A stretch of DNA of 64,000 nucleotides from Selenomonas sputigena_A (GCF_051603425.1 NZ_CP194411.1:992001-1056000); one strand, 5' to 3'; shown: positions 49,861 through 58,814, counted from the stretch's first letter. Numbers and translations: made by a program. Notes: generated by a model not told the origin, from the sequence alone.

Positions 49861-52183
49861 GCTTGACCCTGTCGTGTTCTTCGGCGCGCTTCGCGTTGTT
49901 CCAGCGGTCGATCGTGCCGACGAGGTAGCCTGTGATGCGGCGGATGCGCTCAAAGGGGCGATTGCCTTCCTTGCGGCCGCAGCGCGGGCAGATGTTGTCG
50001 ATGATGCCGTTGTAGCCGCAGACGGGATCGCGGTCTACGGGATGGTTGACCGAGCCGTAGCCGATGCCTGCATCGTGCATGTAGCGGATGATGGATTCAA
50101 AGGCGGGGATGTTTTTCGACGGGTCGCCGTCCATTTCGACATAGCTGATGTGTCCTGCATTCGTCAGCGCATGGTAGGGCGCTTCGAGGCGGATTTTCTT
50201 CGCTGCTGCGATCGGGCAGTAGACGGGAACGTGGAAGCTGTTGGTATAGTAGTCGCGGTCCGTCACGCCTTTGATTTCGCCGAAGCGTTGGCGGTCAAGG
50301 CGGACGAAGCGCCCGGAAAGGCCTTCGGCGGGCGTCGCGAGCAGGGTGAAGTTCAGTCCCGTGCGCTCGGATTCCTCATCCATGCGGCGGCGCATATGGC
50401 TGACGATGGCGAGACCGAGCGTCTGCGCCTCTTCGGATTCGCCATGGTGCTTGCCGATGAGCGATTTGAGGCATTCGGCGAGGCCGATGAAGCCCATGGA
50501 AAGGGTTCCGTGCTTCAAAACTTCGGCGATTTCATCGTCGGGGCCGATTTTCTCGGAGTCGATCCAGACGCGCTGTCCCATGAGGAACGGATAGTTGCGT
50601 CCCTTCTTGGCGCACTGAATCTTGAAGCGGTGCAGGAGCTGGCGGATGACAAGCTCCGTGAGGCTGTCCAGCTCACGGTAGAATACATCGAGGTCGCCCT
50701 TGGCGAGAAGCGCAAGACGCGGCAGGTTGATGCTCGTAAACGAGAGGTTGCCGCGGCCGCAGGTGACTTCGCGTTCGGGGTCGAAGACATTGCCCATGAC
50801 GCGCGTGCGGCAGCCCATGTAGGCGACCTCGGTGTTGTAGTCTCCCTCTTTGTAGTACTGGAAGTTGAAGGGAGCGTCGAGGAAGCTGAAATTCGGGAAG
50901 AGACGTTTGGCGGACGTTTCTATGGCGAGGCGGAAGAGGTCGTAATTCGGATCGCCTTCGTTGTAGTTCACGCCTTCCTTGACTTTGAAAATCTGCACGG
51001 GGAAGATCGGCGTTTCGCCGTTGCCGAGCCCTTCCTGCGTCGCCAGCAGGAGATTTTTCATGACCATGCGTCCCTCAGGCGAGGTGTCCGTGCCGTAGTT
51101 GATGGAGCTGAAGGGCACTTGTGCGCCTGCACGCGAGTTCATCGTATTGAGGTTGTGCACCAAGGCTTCCATTGCCTGGAAGGTCGCGCTGTCCGTCGCG
51201 TCGAAGGCTGCCCGGTAGGCATAGGCGTGGGCGCGCGCCGTGAGTTTTTCCGATATCGGCTCGAAGCCCAGCTCCCTCTGGTGGGCAGGCAAGAAGTCGA
51301 TGAGCGCGTCACGGTAGACGTCGGCATTGCCGATCGTGATGCTCAAAGGCTGGAGCGCACGGCGCACTTCCTTGGCGAGGAGTTTTGCATCCTCGGCCTT
51401 CATGCCGAGAGTGATGGAGAAGAAGTTCGCCAGCTCCTTGAAGTACTGTTTGCGGAAGGTCTTGCGGACGCCCGGAGCCATGGCATAGTCGAAGTTCGGT
51501 ACGGCCTGGCCGCCGTGCATCTCGTTCTGGTTCGCCTGGATGGCAATGCAGCCGAGCGCCGCATAGGAGCGGATGTCGTTCGGCTCGCGGAGGTAGCCGT
51601 GCCCGGTCGAGAAGCCGTCCTTGAAGAGCTTCAGGAGGTCGATCTGGCAGCAGGTTTCCGTCAGCATATAGAAATCCTTGTCGTGGATGTGGATGTCGCC
51701 GTCGATATGTGCAGCGGCGATATCCTTGGGCAGGATGTGGTGGTCGATGAAGTATTTCGAGCCTTCCGAGCCGTACTTGAGCATCGTGCCCATCGCCGTA
51801 TCGGCGTCGATGTTCGCGTTTTCGCGCTTGATGTCGGCATCTTTGGCGCGCTTGAAGGTCAGCTCGTTGTAGATGTCCATGAGGTCGCCTTCCGCCTCGC
51901 GAATCTTCGCGTGTTCCGCGCGGTAGAGGATGTAGGCCTTGGCCGTCGAGGCGAAGTTGTTTTTGATCAGCACCTTTTCCACGGTGTCCTGGATGAATTC
52001 GACGGTCGGCAGCTCCTCGTCCTCGATGCGGCGCACGACGCTCTTCGTCAGCTTTTCAAGCTGGCTTTTGGAAAACGTCTCGTCGATGGATTCGAGATTC
52101 GCCTTGCGAATGGCGTCGGTGATTTTTTCCGCGTCAAAGGGTACGATTTGTCCCGTGCGTTTCTGGATATTCTTGATCGTCAT
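49847..52183 (-). CDS. nrdD: Anaerobic ribonucleoside-triphosphate reductase
   Basis: NrdD (778 residues) reduces ribonucleotides without oxygen using a glycyl radical. An ATP-cone starts the protein (IQKRTGQIVPFDAEKITDAI). The core follows (HIHDKDFYMLTETCCQIDLL; GGQAVPNFDYAMAP). The zinc site is DPVCGYNGIIDNICPRCG and the glycyl-radical segment is RRITGYLVGTIDRWN near the C-terminus. The start is ATG 52183. It is co-translated with nrdG. It fits an anaerobe, although class III enzymes also occur in facultative species. Confidence 0.96.
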   Translation of the reverse strand: MTIKNIQKRTGQIVPFDAEKITDAIRKANLESIDETFSKSQLEKLTKSVVRRIEDEELPTVEFIQDTVEKVLIKNNFASTAKAYILYRAEHAKIREAEGDLMDIYNELTFKRAKDADIKRENANIDADTAMGTMLKYGSEGSKYFIDHHILPKDIAAAHIDGDIHIHDKDFYMLTETCCQIDLLKLFKDGFSTGHGYLREPNDIRSYAALGCIAIQANQNEMHGGQAVPNFDYAMAPGVRKTFRKQYFKELANFFSITLGMKAEDAKLLAKEVRRALQPLSITIGNADVYRDALIDFLPAHQRELGFEPISEKLTARAHAYAYRAAFDATDSATFQAMEALVHNLNTMNSRAGAQVPFSSINYGTDTSPEGRMVMKNLLLATQEGLGNGETPIFPVQIFKVKEGVNYNEGDPNYDLFRLAIETSAKRLFPNFSFLDAPFNFQYYKEGDYNTEVAYMGCRTRVMGNVFDPEREVTCGRGNLSFTSINLPRLALLAKGDLDVFYRELDSLTELVIRQLLHRFKIQCAKKGRNYPFLMGQRVWIDSEKIGPDDEIAEVLKHGTLSMGFIGLAECLKSLIGKHHGESEEAQTLGLAIVSHMRRRMDEESERTGLNFTLLATPAEGLSGRFVRLDRQRFGEIKGVTDRDYYTNSFHVPVYCPIAAAKKIRLEAPYHALTNAGHISYVEMDGDPSKNIPAFESIIRYMHDAGIGYGSVNHPVDRDPVCGYNGIIDNICPRCGRKEGNRPFERIRRITGYLVGTIDRWNNAKRAEEHDRVKHDVH

Positions 52184-52305
52184 GGCTCGGGTTCCTTCCT
52201 ATATGGTATTTGGTGGGGAAGCGGCTCTCGGCGGCTTCCCGTTTGCACGGTTGATTATACAAGATGTAGCTTATGCAGTCAAGATTAAAAACTAGATATT
52301 GTGTT

Positions 52306-52388
52306 TTATCCACAAGAAAAGCGCCCTTTATCCACAGGGGAAAAGGGCGCTTTTCTTGCAGTTTCGGGCATGGGAAAAGTTATGCACA
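52306..52388 (+). promoter_or_regulatory. DnaA-box cluster downstream of mscS
   Basis: Three perfect TTATNCACA boxes in one orientation: 52306-52314, 52328-52336 and 52380-52388. The gap holds no gene. Two of the boxes lie within the terminator hairpin listed next. Confidence 0.7.
52314..52357 (-). terminator. Terminator of the mscS gene
   Basis: AAGAAAAGCGCCC and GGGCGCTTTTCTT form a 13-bp stem around an 18-nt loop that contains a DnaA box. On the minus strand the U-rich TTTTCTTG is the release tract. Confidence 0.8.
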
Positions 52389-52444
52389 GATTTTTCGGGG
52401 CGGGAGCGGCGCTTGGTGCGGCGGAATCCCGGTGCGCTTCGTGC

Positions 52445-53500
52445 CTACTCTTTCGCCTGGACAATCGTGCGCACAGGGAACGGGATGTCGATGCCCTCCT
52501 CGCGGTAGCGTCGTGTCAAGGCCTTGATGAACTCATGCTTCAAGAGGAACTGGTTGACGAAGCTGCTCGTTCTCAGAACGACATTGAACTCGATGGCTGA
52601 GTCGCCAAAGGTGTGGAAGCGCACGGCGGGATCGCTTTCGACGCCGTGATCGAAGGCATTCATGACCTCGTTTGCGACTTCGAGCGTCACGCGCTCCACC
52701 ATGTCGAGGTCGCTTGCATAGCTCACGCCGACGGGGATGCTGATGGCGATTTCCTGCGCGGGCATGTTGTAGTTCGTGAGGACGGCCGAGGCGAGCTTCT
52801 GGTTCGGCATGATGATGGTGCTGCCGCTCAAGGTTTGGATCGTTGCGAAACGGAAGTTGATATCGGTGACCTTGCCCTCATCTCCTTCCGCTATGCGCAC
52901 GAAGTCGCCGATGCGGATCTGGCGCGAGAGGATGAGCTGCAGCCCGGAGAAGACGTTCGACAGCGTTTCCTGCAGGCCGAGGGCGAGCGCCGCGCCGCCG
53001 ACGCCGAGAGCGGTGAGGATCGGTGCGACGGAGATGCCCGCATACTGAAGGACGACGAGCACGCCCATGGCGTAGATGATGCCTGAAAGAATGGAGGAGA
53101 GCAGCGTCGTCTTCGGCAGCGCCGCCCCGCTCGTGCGCGTCTTCATCTCGATGAAGCCCGTGACGGTGCGCGAGGCGACGCGCGTCAGCGTGAACACGAT
53201 GATGCCGAAGAGGAGATAGGAGAGGAACTGGGCGATGGTCGGGAAGAAGTCGATGGTCTTGATGGACCAATAGACGCCGACGCCGAGGCACCAGGAGACA
53301 GGCACGCCTTTCAGAGCATGGATGAAGAGCGAGCCGATGGTGTCATCGGCCATGTTGATCCTGTTTTGGATCTGGCGGTTGATGAGCTTGTTGAGGAAGA
53401 GCCCCGCCGTCAGAGCCGCGAGCATGATGCAGGCGGGCAGGAGCAGGAGGTCGGTCATTTCGTGTACGGTCAGGGATTGAAGTCTTGCGAAAAAGGACAA
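52445..53500 (-). CDS. Small-conductance mechanosensitive channel MscS family
   Basis: A 351-residue MscS-like channel. Three to four membrane segments fill residues 1-175. The pore helix reads ILTALGVGGAALALGLQETL, and the beta domain continues NVFSGLQLILSRQIRIGDFV. A C-terminal domain follows. The start is TTG 53500, seven bases after AAAGGAGGG; the frame reaches 53542 without a ribosome site. It releases solutes under osmotic downshock in known members. DnaA-box clusters flank it on both sides. Confidence 0.9.
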   Translation of the reverse strand: MSFFARLQSLTVHEMTDLLLLPACIMLAALTAGLFLNKLINRQIQNRINMADDTIGSLFIHALKGVPVSWCLGVGVYWSIKTIDFFPTIAQFLSYLLFGIIVFTLTRVASRTVTGFIEMKTRTSGAALPKTTLLSSILSGIIYAMGVLVVLQYAGISVAPILTALGVGGAALALGLQETLSNVFSGLQLILSRQIRIGDFVRIAEGDEGKVTDINFRFATIQTLSGSTIIMPNQKLASAVLTNYNMPAQEIAISIPVGVSYASDLDMVERVTLEVANEVMNAFDHGVESDPAVRFHTFGDSAIEFNVVLRTSSFVNQFLLKHEFIKALTRRYREEGIDIPFPVRTIVQAKE

Positions 53501-53529
53501 AATTGTCCCTCCTTTAGCTGTGGTGAATC

Positions 53530-53646
53530 TGTGGATAAACAAGCCGTTTTTCTTGTTGTATCCGGTCCGTCAGGAAGGCGATTTTCTTGCTTATCCCCAA
53601 AAAACTGTGGATAACTGTGGAAAACAAGCCGTTTTCTTGTGGATAA
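53530..53646 (-). promoter_or_regulatory. DnaA-box cluster upstream of mscS
   Basis: Perfect TGTGGATAA boxes at 53530-53538, 53606-53614 and 53638-53646, with near matches at 53591-53599 and 53616-53624. The unit ACAAGCCGTTTTTCTTGT occurs twice (near 53540 and 53624) beside a box. The boxes face the opposite way to those at 52306-52388. Confidence 0.7.
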
Positions 53647-53662
53647 CTGTATTTCCCGCGCT

Positions 53663-54385
53663 TTATTTCTTGCTGCTTGCTGCGGTCTCGTCCGCTGTTT
53701 TTGCCGTCTTGTAAAGGAACTCGGCCAGCTTGTACTCGCGGCTGCCTGGCTTGAGCTGCGGCAGAGAGCCGCTGTTCAGGACATCCACGATGGAGAGATC
53801 TCTCTGGGCTTCGGGGACGGTGGAAAGGATCATGCTCGACAGGGGCTTTCCGGCGGCGTCATAGAAGAAAAAGATGGCGTCGGGCGCTACGCTCTTCGTG
53901 GCCTTTTTCTTATGGACGACCTCGAACACCTGCGCCGTGATCACCTGGCGCTTGTCCTCCATGCTCTGGCGGATGGCGTAATGCGTCTCCACAACGCGGA
54001 ACCAACGGATGGGATAGGCCGTCTTTATGGCGCTCTCCGACTTTGCTTCGCGGCCCTCCAAGGGAACGAGCTGCACGTCCGGCACATGGAGCATCTCGCT
54101 GAATATGGCGCTCAATGTCTTCAAAGGCTGCTCGGGTGATTCGGCGCTGAGATCGATGTCCTGGTAAAGGTTGTTGTCCGCGACGATTTTGCGGGCCTCT
54201 TCCACGGAAATCGGTGTCTTCTTGGCATTTTCCTCCTCTTCCTGGATCGCCTTGTCCAAGGCTGCCTTTGCCTCGGCGGAAGGCGCTGCCCCGGAGCCTG
54301 TGCTGTTCGCCGCAGAAGCCGTGCCCGTAAGGCAGAGAAGCAAGGCCGCGATGGCGGAGAGTCGTTTAAGATGGGATATTTTCAT
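53663..54385 (-). CDS. Exported protein of unknown function
   Basis: A 240-residue protein. MKISHLKRLSAIAALLLCLT and GTASAANS form a signal peptide, with a Cys at position 18 that is not in a clear lipobox. A short Ala/Glu linker follows, then a folded region (VEEARKIVADNNLYQDIDLS; AIFFFYDAAGKPLSSMILST). It ends in a low-complexity Ala/Thr/Ser/Lys tail. No family is recognised. It is likely periplasmic. It lies about 160 bp upstream of the channel gene. Confidence 0.6.
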   Translation of the reverse strand: MKISHLKRLSAIAALLLCLTGTASAANSTGSGAAPSAEAKAALDKAIQEEEENAKKTPISVEEARKIVADNNLYQDIDLSAESPEQPLKTLSAIFSEMLHVPDVQLVPLEGREAKSESAIKTAYPIRWFRVVETHYAIRQSMEDKRQVITAQVFEVVHKKKATKSVAPDAIFFFYDAAGKPLSSMILSTVPEAQRDLSIVDVLNSGSLPQLKPGSREYKLAEFLYKTAKTADETAASSKK

Positions 54386-54462
54386 GATGCGATTCCTCCA
54401 ATACGATCTGTTTGCATTGCATTAACAATTCCGGTATTTTCGTGACCGCCGTGTTCCGGCGA

Positions 54463-54762
54463 TTAAGCTGCATAGAGTTTCACTTCATCTCTTTTCAGGT
54501 TTTCGACAAAGCGGTTTATATTCGGCAGTGTACTGACGATATCGACACTGCATCCAAGGACTTCCACCAGTTCCAGCCGAAAGGCACTCAGAGTAAACAA
54601 GTCTTCAATACCGCCACGTTCAATCCGAAAATCCATGTCGCTTTTCTCCGTTGCCTCACCTCTTGCATAGGAGGCGAAAAGATAGAGAGCCTTGACGCCA
54701 TACCTGACGCAGATCGGCGTTATGCGGCGCTGAATTTCTTCAATCGACAGCAGTCTGCTCAT
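54463..54762 (-). CDS. MNT-type nucleotidyltransferase domain protein
   Basis: A 99-residue small nucleotidyltransferase. The motif ALYLFASYARGEATEKSDMD has the GSxxRG-like core (here FASYARG) and the DMD metal pair. It matches the MNT antitoxins that AMPylate HEPN toxins. No HEPN gene is adjacent, so it is an orphan or has another partner. ATG 54762 follows GGAGGG and lies 23 nt inside the end of mqnA. Confidence 0.75.
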   Translation of the reverse strand: MSRLLSIEEIQRRITPICVRYGVKALYLFASYARGEATEKSDMDFRIERGGIEDLFTLSAFRLELVEVLGCSVDIVSTLPNINRFVENLKRDEVKLYAA

Positions 54763-55621
54763 ATAGATTCCCTCCAAGCGGCTGCAGCCGCTTTACTTTG
54801 GCGAATTCGAGGCGCGGGATATGGTTGACGAGGTTCAGTGCGTGCGCCATGCGGTAGAAGAGCTCAAGCCCTGCCAGATGCTCTTCCTTGAGGTCCCAGC
54901 AGATGACTTCGAGGTATTCCTCAAGCTCCTCGAAGCTGAAATCCTTTTCTCCGAGCACGGATTGAAGCGTCGCATATTTGTTGGCAAAACCGTATTCCAT
55001 GCCGCGCAGCAGGCGCTCGTAGACGAGCTGGAGCTCGTGGGGGCGCTCCCTGGCGAAGGTGCGGTTGGCAACCCAAAGGGAATAGACCATGCCGAGGCCC
55101 GTGAGCTTGTGCCATTCCTCCCCGAGGTCGTAGTAATGAAGGCCCGGGTGGCGGTGGTGGTAAAGCCAGAGCGCGTCGTCGCCGATGAAGAGGGCGCCCG
55201 CCGCATCATCGGGCACTGGATTCTGCGGCACGATATGGCGCACATAGTAATTGGGGCGTGCGCCGTAAGCTTCGCTGAGGATGATCTTCAGCAGGCAATG
55301 GCTCGTCGCCGATTTCGCCGTAAGAATGATGCGCTCCGTTTCAAACTCTTCGATCGGCTTCTTCGTTACGAAGAGGATGCTCGTTACCTTGTCGTCCGTG
55401 CGCACGCAGAGATCGGGCAGGATGACGAGCTCCTCGTCGTGCTCGGCGTAAAAGATGGACGAGATGCCGCTCACGTCAAGATTTCCCGCTGCAAGCGCGC
55501 GATTCAGTTCCGCCGGGACGCCCGGCACGAGACGAAGTCCTCGGTTTGCGCCATGCGCAAAACTCCAGGTGAGAGGCAGGACATTGAGAAAATGAATATG
55601 TCCCACCCTTGGCTCCCCCAT
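54740..55621 (-). CDS. mqnA: Chorismate dehydratase MqnA
   Basis: MqnA (293 residues) starts the futalosine route to menaquinone by dehydrating chorismate. It reads MGEPRVGHIHFLNVLPLTWS, then VPAELNRALAAGNLDVSGIS and LTAKSATSHCLLKIIL, a periplasmic-binding-protein-like fold. ATG 55621 follows AAGGAGGG; the frame continues to 55684 without a ribosome site. The rest of the pathway is not in this window. Menaquinone fits anaerobic respiration. Confidence 0.9.
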   Translation of the reverse strand: MGEPRVGHIHFLNVLPLTWSFAHGANRGLRLVPGVPAELNRALAAGNLDVSGISSIFYAEHDEELVILPDLCVRTDDKVTSILFVTKKPIEEFETERIILTAKSATSHCLLKIILSEAYGARPNYYVRHIVPQNPVPDDAAGALFIGDDALWLYHHRHPGLHYYDLGEEWHKLTGLGMVYSLWVANRTFARERPHELQLVYERLLRGMEYGFANKYATLQSVLGEKDFSFEELEEYLEVICWDLKEEHLAGLELFYRMAHALNLVNHIPRLEFAKVKRLQPLGGNLYEQTAVD

Positions 55622-55744
55622 GAAATCCCTCCTTGTTTCCAGGAGCCTGCCCGAAAGTGCAGGTTCCGACATTGCTCCCTCCATTATACTGCAAATCGGC
55701 TGGAAAACAAAAGAGTTCCGGATGTTTTGGGAAAATAATATCTT

Positions 55745-55770
55745 CAGGCGGGCGCAAAGCGCAGCCCGCC
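55745..55770 (-). terminator. Hairpin after the hemolysin-III gene
   Basis: On the minus strand GGCGGGC, a loop with TGCGCTTTGC, GCCCGCC, then an AT-rich stretch. It is a probable terminator with a weak U-tract. Confidence 0.55.
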
Positions 55771-55804
55771 CCTGCCGCTGGCTGCACTTTTGCGGTTCGT
55801 CTTG

Positions 55805-56497
55805 TCAGAATGCCGGCCAGGCAGAGGCGACACGCTGCATAAGCTCCGGCAGCGGCAGAACATAGTGGAATACCGTATAAAAATGCACGGAGCTGCCGCC
55901 CAGCACGAAAAGATGCCAGATGACATGGCTGTACGGCATTTGCCGCGCGAGGTAGAAGACGGCGCCGACGGTGTAGCAGAGGCCGCCTGCTGCAAGCCAC
56001 CAAACGGCGGCTTCCGGCAGGGTCAAAAGAAGCGGCTTCACCATCACGACGGCAAACCAGCCCATGCCGAGATACGAGAGCGTGCGCAGAATGCGGAAGC
56101 GCCTCGCGGCAAAGATCTGGAGAAGGATGCCGACGGCTGCCAGCCCCCAGACGATGCCGAAAATCGTCCAGCCAAGACTGCCGTGCAGCGGAATCAGCGT
56201 GAACGGCGTATAGTTTCCCGCGATCAGGACAAAGATTGCCGCATGGTCAATGGTCTCGAATACCGCTTTGAGGCGCAGATTGCGAAAACTGTGATAAAGC
56301 GTCGATGCCAAATAGAGCAGCACGAGCGAGATGCCGTAGACGAGGCAGCTCGTCGTATGCCAGATGCCGCCGTCAGCATAGTAGACAAGCATGCCCACAA
56401 GAGCCGCAAGGGCAAGAGCCGCGCCTACGCCATGCGTCGCAGCATTGAGGATCTCCTCCAGCGTCAGGGGAGCTTTGAGCGTTGCCGTATTCTTCAT
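55805..56497 (-). CDS. Hemolysin III/PAQR-family membrane protein
   Basis: A 230-residue protein with seven membrane segments. Family motifs are NAATHGVGAALALAALVGML at the start, STLYHSF after the third span with the conserved Ser and His, DHAAIFVLIAGNYTPF, and HVIWHLFVLGGSSVHF at the end holding the paired metal His residues. The cellular role of bacterial members (YqfA, TrhA) is membrane-lipid balance; the hemolysin name is historical. ATG 56497 follows AAAGGAGG. Confidence 0.88.
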   Translation of the reverse strand: MKNTATLKAPLTLEEILNAATHGVGAALALAALVGMLVYYADGGIWHTTSCLVYGISLVLLYLASTLYHSFRNLRLKAVFETIDHAAIFVLIAGNYTPFTLIPLHGSLGWTIFGIVWGLAAVGILLQIFAARRFRILRTLSYLGMGWFAVVMVKPLLLTLPEAAVWWLAAGGLCYTVGAVFYLARQMPYSHVIWHLFVLGGSSVHFYTVFHYVLPLPELMQRVASAWPAF

Positions 56498-56793
56498 AGC
56501 AGCCTCCTTTGTCTGTTCGTTTCCTATAAAGAAAAGAAACTCTTTCTCTATTATCCCCATTTTTCTTCGTCATGTAAAGTCTGACCCTCGATTTCCAATG
56601 GAAAAACAAAGGAAGATGCCGTACATCCAAGAAATCACCGACCAATTTTTTCCTTTCTCTAATTTATCTTGAGGAACCTTCTCCAAGGGCTATACAAACG
56701 ATGCCAAATCCCTTAAAATATGCTTATGTATGCTCTGGGCAAGGCCGTCGCTTCCGTTTATGGCCGAGCCTTGCGGAGAAGGCGGAAGATGCC

Positions 56794-56822
56794 TTGACAA
56801 TCGCGGGCATATATGATAACAT
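56794..56822 (+). promoter_or_regulatory. Promoter of metNIQ
   Basis: TTGACA (56794-56799), 17 bp, TAACAT (56817-56822). The leader is about 70 nt. No SAM riboswitch or T-box is visible in 56498-56895. A hairpin GCAAGGC/GCCTTGC lies at about 56738-56775, just upstream. Confidence 0.7.
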
Positions 56823-56895
56823 GCAAACCATATAAATTTGGTATGAAATAAATCATCTCCCGTCCTGCTCTCCAAGTAAAGGAAGTGATAGAAAC

Positions 56896-57939
56896 ATGAG
56901 CATGATCAAGCTTTGTCAGATAAAAAAATCGTATCCGGGCGCGGCCGGGGAAGTTACGGCCTTGAAAGGCATTGACCTCGAGGTGGGACGCGGCGAGATC
57001 TACGGCATCATCGGCCTTTCGGGCGCCGGAAAATCGACGCTGATCCGCTGCATTAATATGCTGGAGCGCCCGACGGAAGGGCAGGTCTTTGTCGACGGCG
57101 AAGAGCTCACGGCCATGGGCAACAAGGAGCTGCGTGCGGCGCGCAAGAGCATCGGCATGATCTTTCAGCATTTCAACCTGCTTTCCTCCGCGACCGTCTA
57201 CGACAACGTGGCTTTTCCGCTCCGCCTTTCCCATGCGGACGAAAGTAAAATAAGAAAGAAAGTCGAGCCGCTTCTCTCGCTCGTCGGCCTTGCCGACAAG
57301 GCGCAGCAGTATCCGGCGCAGCTCTCAGGCGGACAGAAGCAGCGCGTCGGCATCGCGCGCGCCCTCGCTTCCGACCCGAAGGTGCTTCTCTCGGATGAGG
57401 CGACGAGCGCGCTCGATCCGCAGACGACGAAATCCATCCTGAAGCTCATTCACGACATCAACAAGAAGCTGGGGCTGACCGTCGTCGTCATCACGCATGA
57501 AATGCAGGTCATCAAGGATATCTGCGACAAGGTCGCCGTCATCTCGGACGGCGTGATTGCGGAAAAAGGCGACGTGCTCGATATTTTTACGAAGCCGAAA
57601 GAGGCCGTCACGCGTGAGTTTATCAGCACGCTTCTCTCGAACGACCTGCCCGTCAACTATCGGGAAAAGGACATATCGCCCGAGCCGGTGCCCGGCGGTG
57701 AGCTTCTTCTCCGCCTGACATTCCTCGGCGAGAGGGCGGACGACCCGGTCATTGCCGACGTGATTCGCCGCTTTCCCATCGAGGTGTCGATTCTCTACGG
57801 TACGCTCGACCAAATCAAAAGCGTGCCGTATGGCCGCATGATCGTCGGCATCAAGGGCGAGCAGGCCGAAATCGACCGCGCGCTCGCCTATCTCGACACG
57901 CGTGACCTCAAGAAGGAGGTGATCGGTTATGTCCGCTGA
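56896..57939 (+). CDS. metN: Methionine ABC transporter ATP-binding protein
   Basis: MetN (347 residues) powers methionine uptake. Walker A is GLSGAGKSTLIRC, the Q-loop lies in MIFQHFNLLSSATVYDNVAF, the signature is LSGGQKQRVGIARAL, and Walker B is VLLSDEATSALD. The C-terminal NIL domain (about residues 265-347) is the substrate-sensing part that inhibits transport when methionine is high. It overlaps metI by 11 nt. Confidence 0.95.
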   Translation: MSMIKLCQIKKSYPGAAGEVTALKGIDLEVGRGEIYGIIGLSGAGKSTLIRCINMLERPTEGQVFVDGEELTAMGNKELRAARKSIGMIFQHFNLLSSATVYDNVAFPLRLSHADESKIRKKVEPLLSLVGLADKAQQYPAQLSGGQKQRVGIARALASDPKVLLSDEATSALDPQTTKSILKLIHDINKKLGLTVVVITHEMQVIKDICDKVAVISDGVIAEKGDVLDIFTKPKEAVTREFISTLLSNDLPVNYREKDISPEPVPGGELLLRLTFLGERADDPVIADVIRRFPIEVSILYGTLDQIKSVPYGRMIVGIKGEQAEIDRALAYLDTRDLKKEVIGYVR

Positions 57940-58585
57940 TATGGTTCCTCTCCTGACGAAGGCGCTCGGTGAAACCGTCTACATGGTCATCGTCTCCATG
58001 CTTGTCGCGAGCGCCATCGGCATCCCGCTCGGCGTCCTGCTCTTCACGACGGGCAAGGGGCAGATTTTGGAATGCATCCCCCTGAACCGTGCGGCTGCGG
58101 GCATCGTCAATGCGATTCGCTCCATCCCGTTCATCATCCTGATGGTCGCGATCATCCCGTTCACGCGCTTCATCGTCGGCACATCCATAGGCACGACGGC
58201 GGCCATGGTGCCGCTCGTCCTCGCCTCGATCCCCTTTATCGGGCGACAGGTCGAAACCTCGCTGAAAGAGGTGCCGGAAGGCATCGTCGAAGCCGCGCTC
58301 TCCATGGGAGCGACGCCCCTACAGATCATCCGGCGCGTGCTCTTGCCGGAAGCCATGCCGAGCATCGTCGCCCAGCTGACGACCGTCATCATCGCCCTGG
58401 TCGGTGAATCGGCCATGGCGGGCGCGATCGGCGGCGGCGGTCTTGGCGATCTGGCCATCCGCTATGGGTACCAGCGCTTCCGTCCCGACATCATGATCGC
58501 GACGGTCGTCATCCTCATCGTTCTCGTACAAATCGTCCAATTCCTGGGCAATCGCCTGGCGGATGGATTAAGGAAGCAAGGATAA
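57929..58585 (+). CDS. metI: Methionine ABC transporter permease
   Basis: MetI (218 residues) has about five membrane segments and the EAA loop VPEGIVEAALSMGATPLQII, with GIPLGVLLFTT and AMAGAIGGGGLGDLAIRYGY as family landmarks. The last residues (LRKQG) and the stop lie inside a MITE-like element that begins at 58572, so the native C-terminus was altered or replaced by the insertion. metQ follows after the element. Confidence 0.93.
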   Translation: MSADMVPLLTKALGETVYMVIVSMLVASAIGIPLGVLLFTTGKGQILECIPLNRAAAGIVNAIRSIPFIILMVAIIPFTRFIVGTSIGTTAAMVPLVLASIPFIGRQVETSLKEVPEGIVEAALSMGATPLQIIRRVLLPEAMPSIVAQLTTVIIALVGESAMAGAIGGGGLGDLAIRYGYQRFRPDIMIATVVILIVLVQIVQFLGNRLADGLRKQG

Positions 58586-58731
58586 ATTCAGCCACCCATC
58601 TTCACACATCTTCGCTGTCCTCTCGTTGTCGACAAATCCTCGACGCAGCCCCGTTGCGCCTGCGGTTTGTCTCCGCGACAGAACCAGCGCATCTGTGCAA
58701 ATCCGGGCGACTTCATTTTATCCGCGCTTCC
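58572..58731. mobile_element. MITE-like element, copy B (160 bp)
   Basis: Starts GGAAGCAAGGATAAATTCAG and ends CTTCATTTTATCCGCGCTTC-C. It has the same ends and palindromic inside as copy A but a diverged centre (CCCCGTTGCGCCTGCGG). It lies between metI and metQ inside the operon. The bases 58732-58814 carry the metQ ribosome site. Confidence 0.85.
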
Positions 58732-58814
58732 AAATAAAAAATAAGGAGATTTCAGGCAAAAGGCGGCGTAAATATCATCTGCCGCTTTTGCCAAGACATT
58801 CAAGGAGGAAAATC

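Noticed and set aside
49802..52288. 828-codon plus-strand frame opposite nrdD
   Set aside because: Val/Glu/Asp-rich antisense of nrdD with no start signal; nrdD is unambiguous.
56498..56895. Possible SAM riboswitch or T-box ahead of metNIQ
   Set aside because: Only a plain promoter, a short leader and one simple hairpin are visible; none of the conserved riboswitch cores is present.
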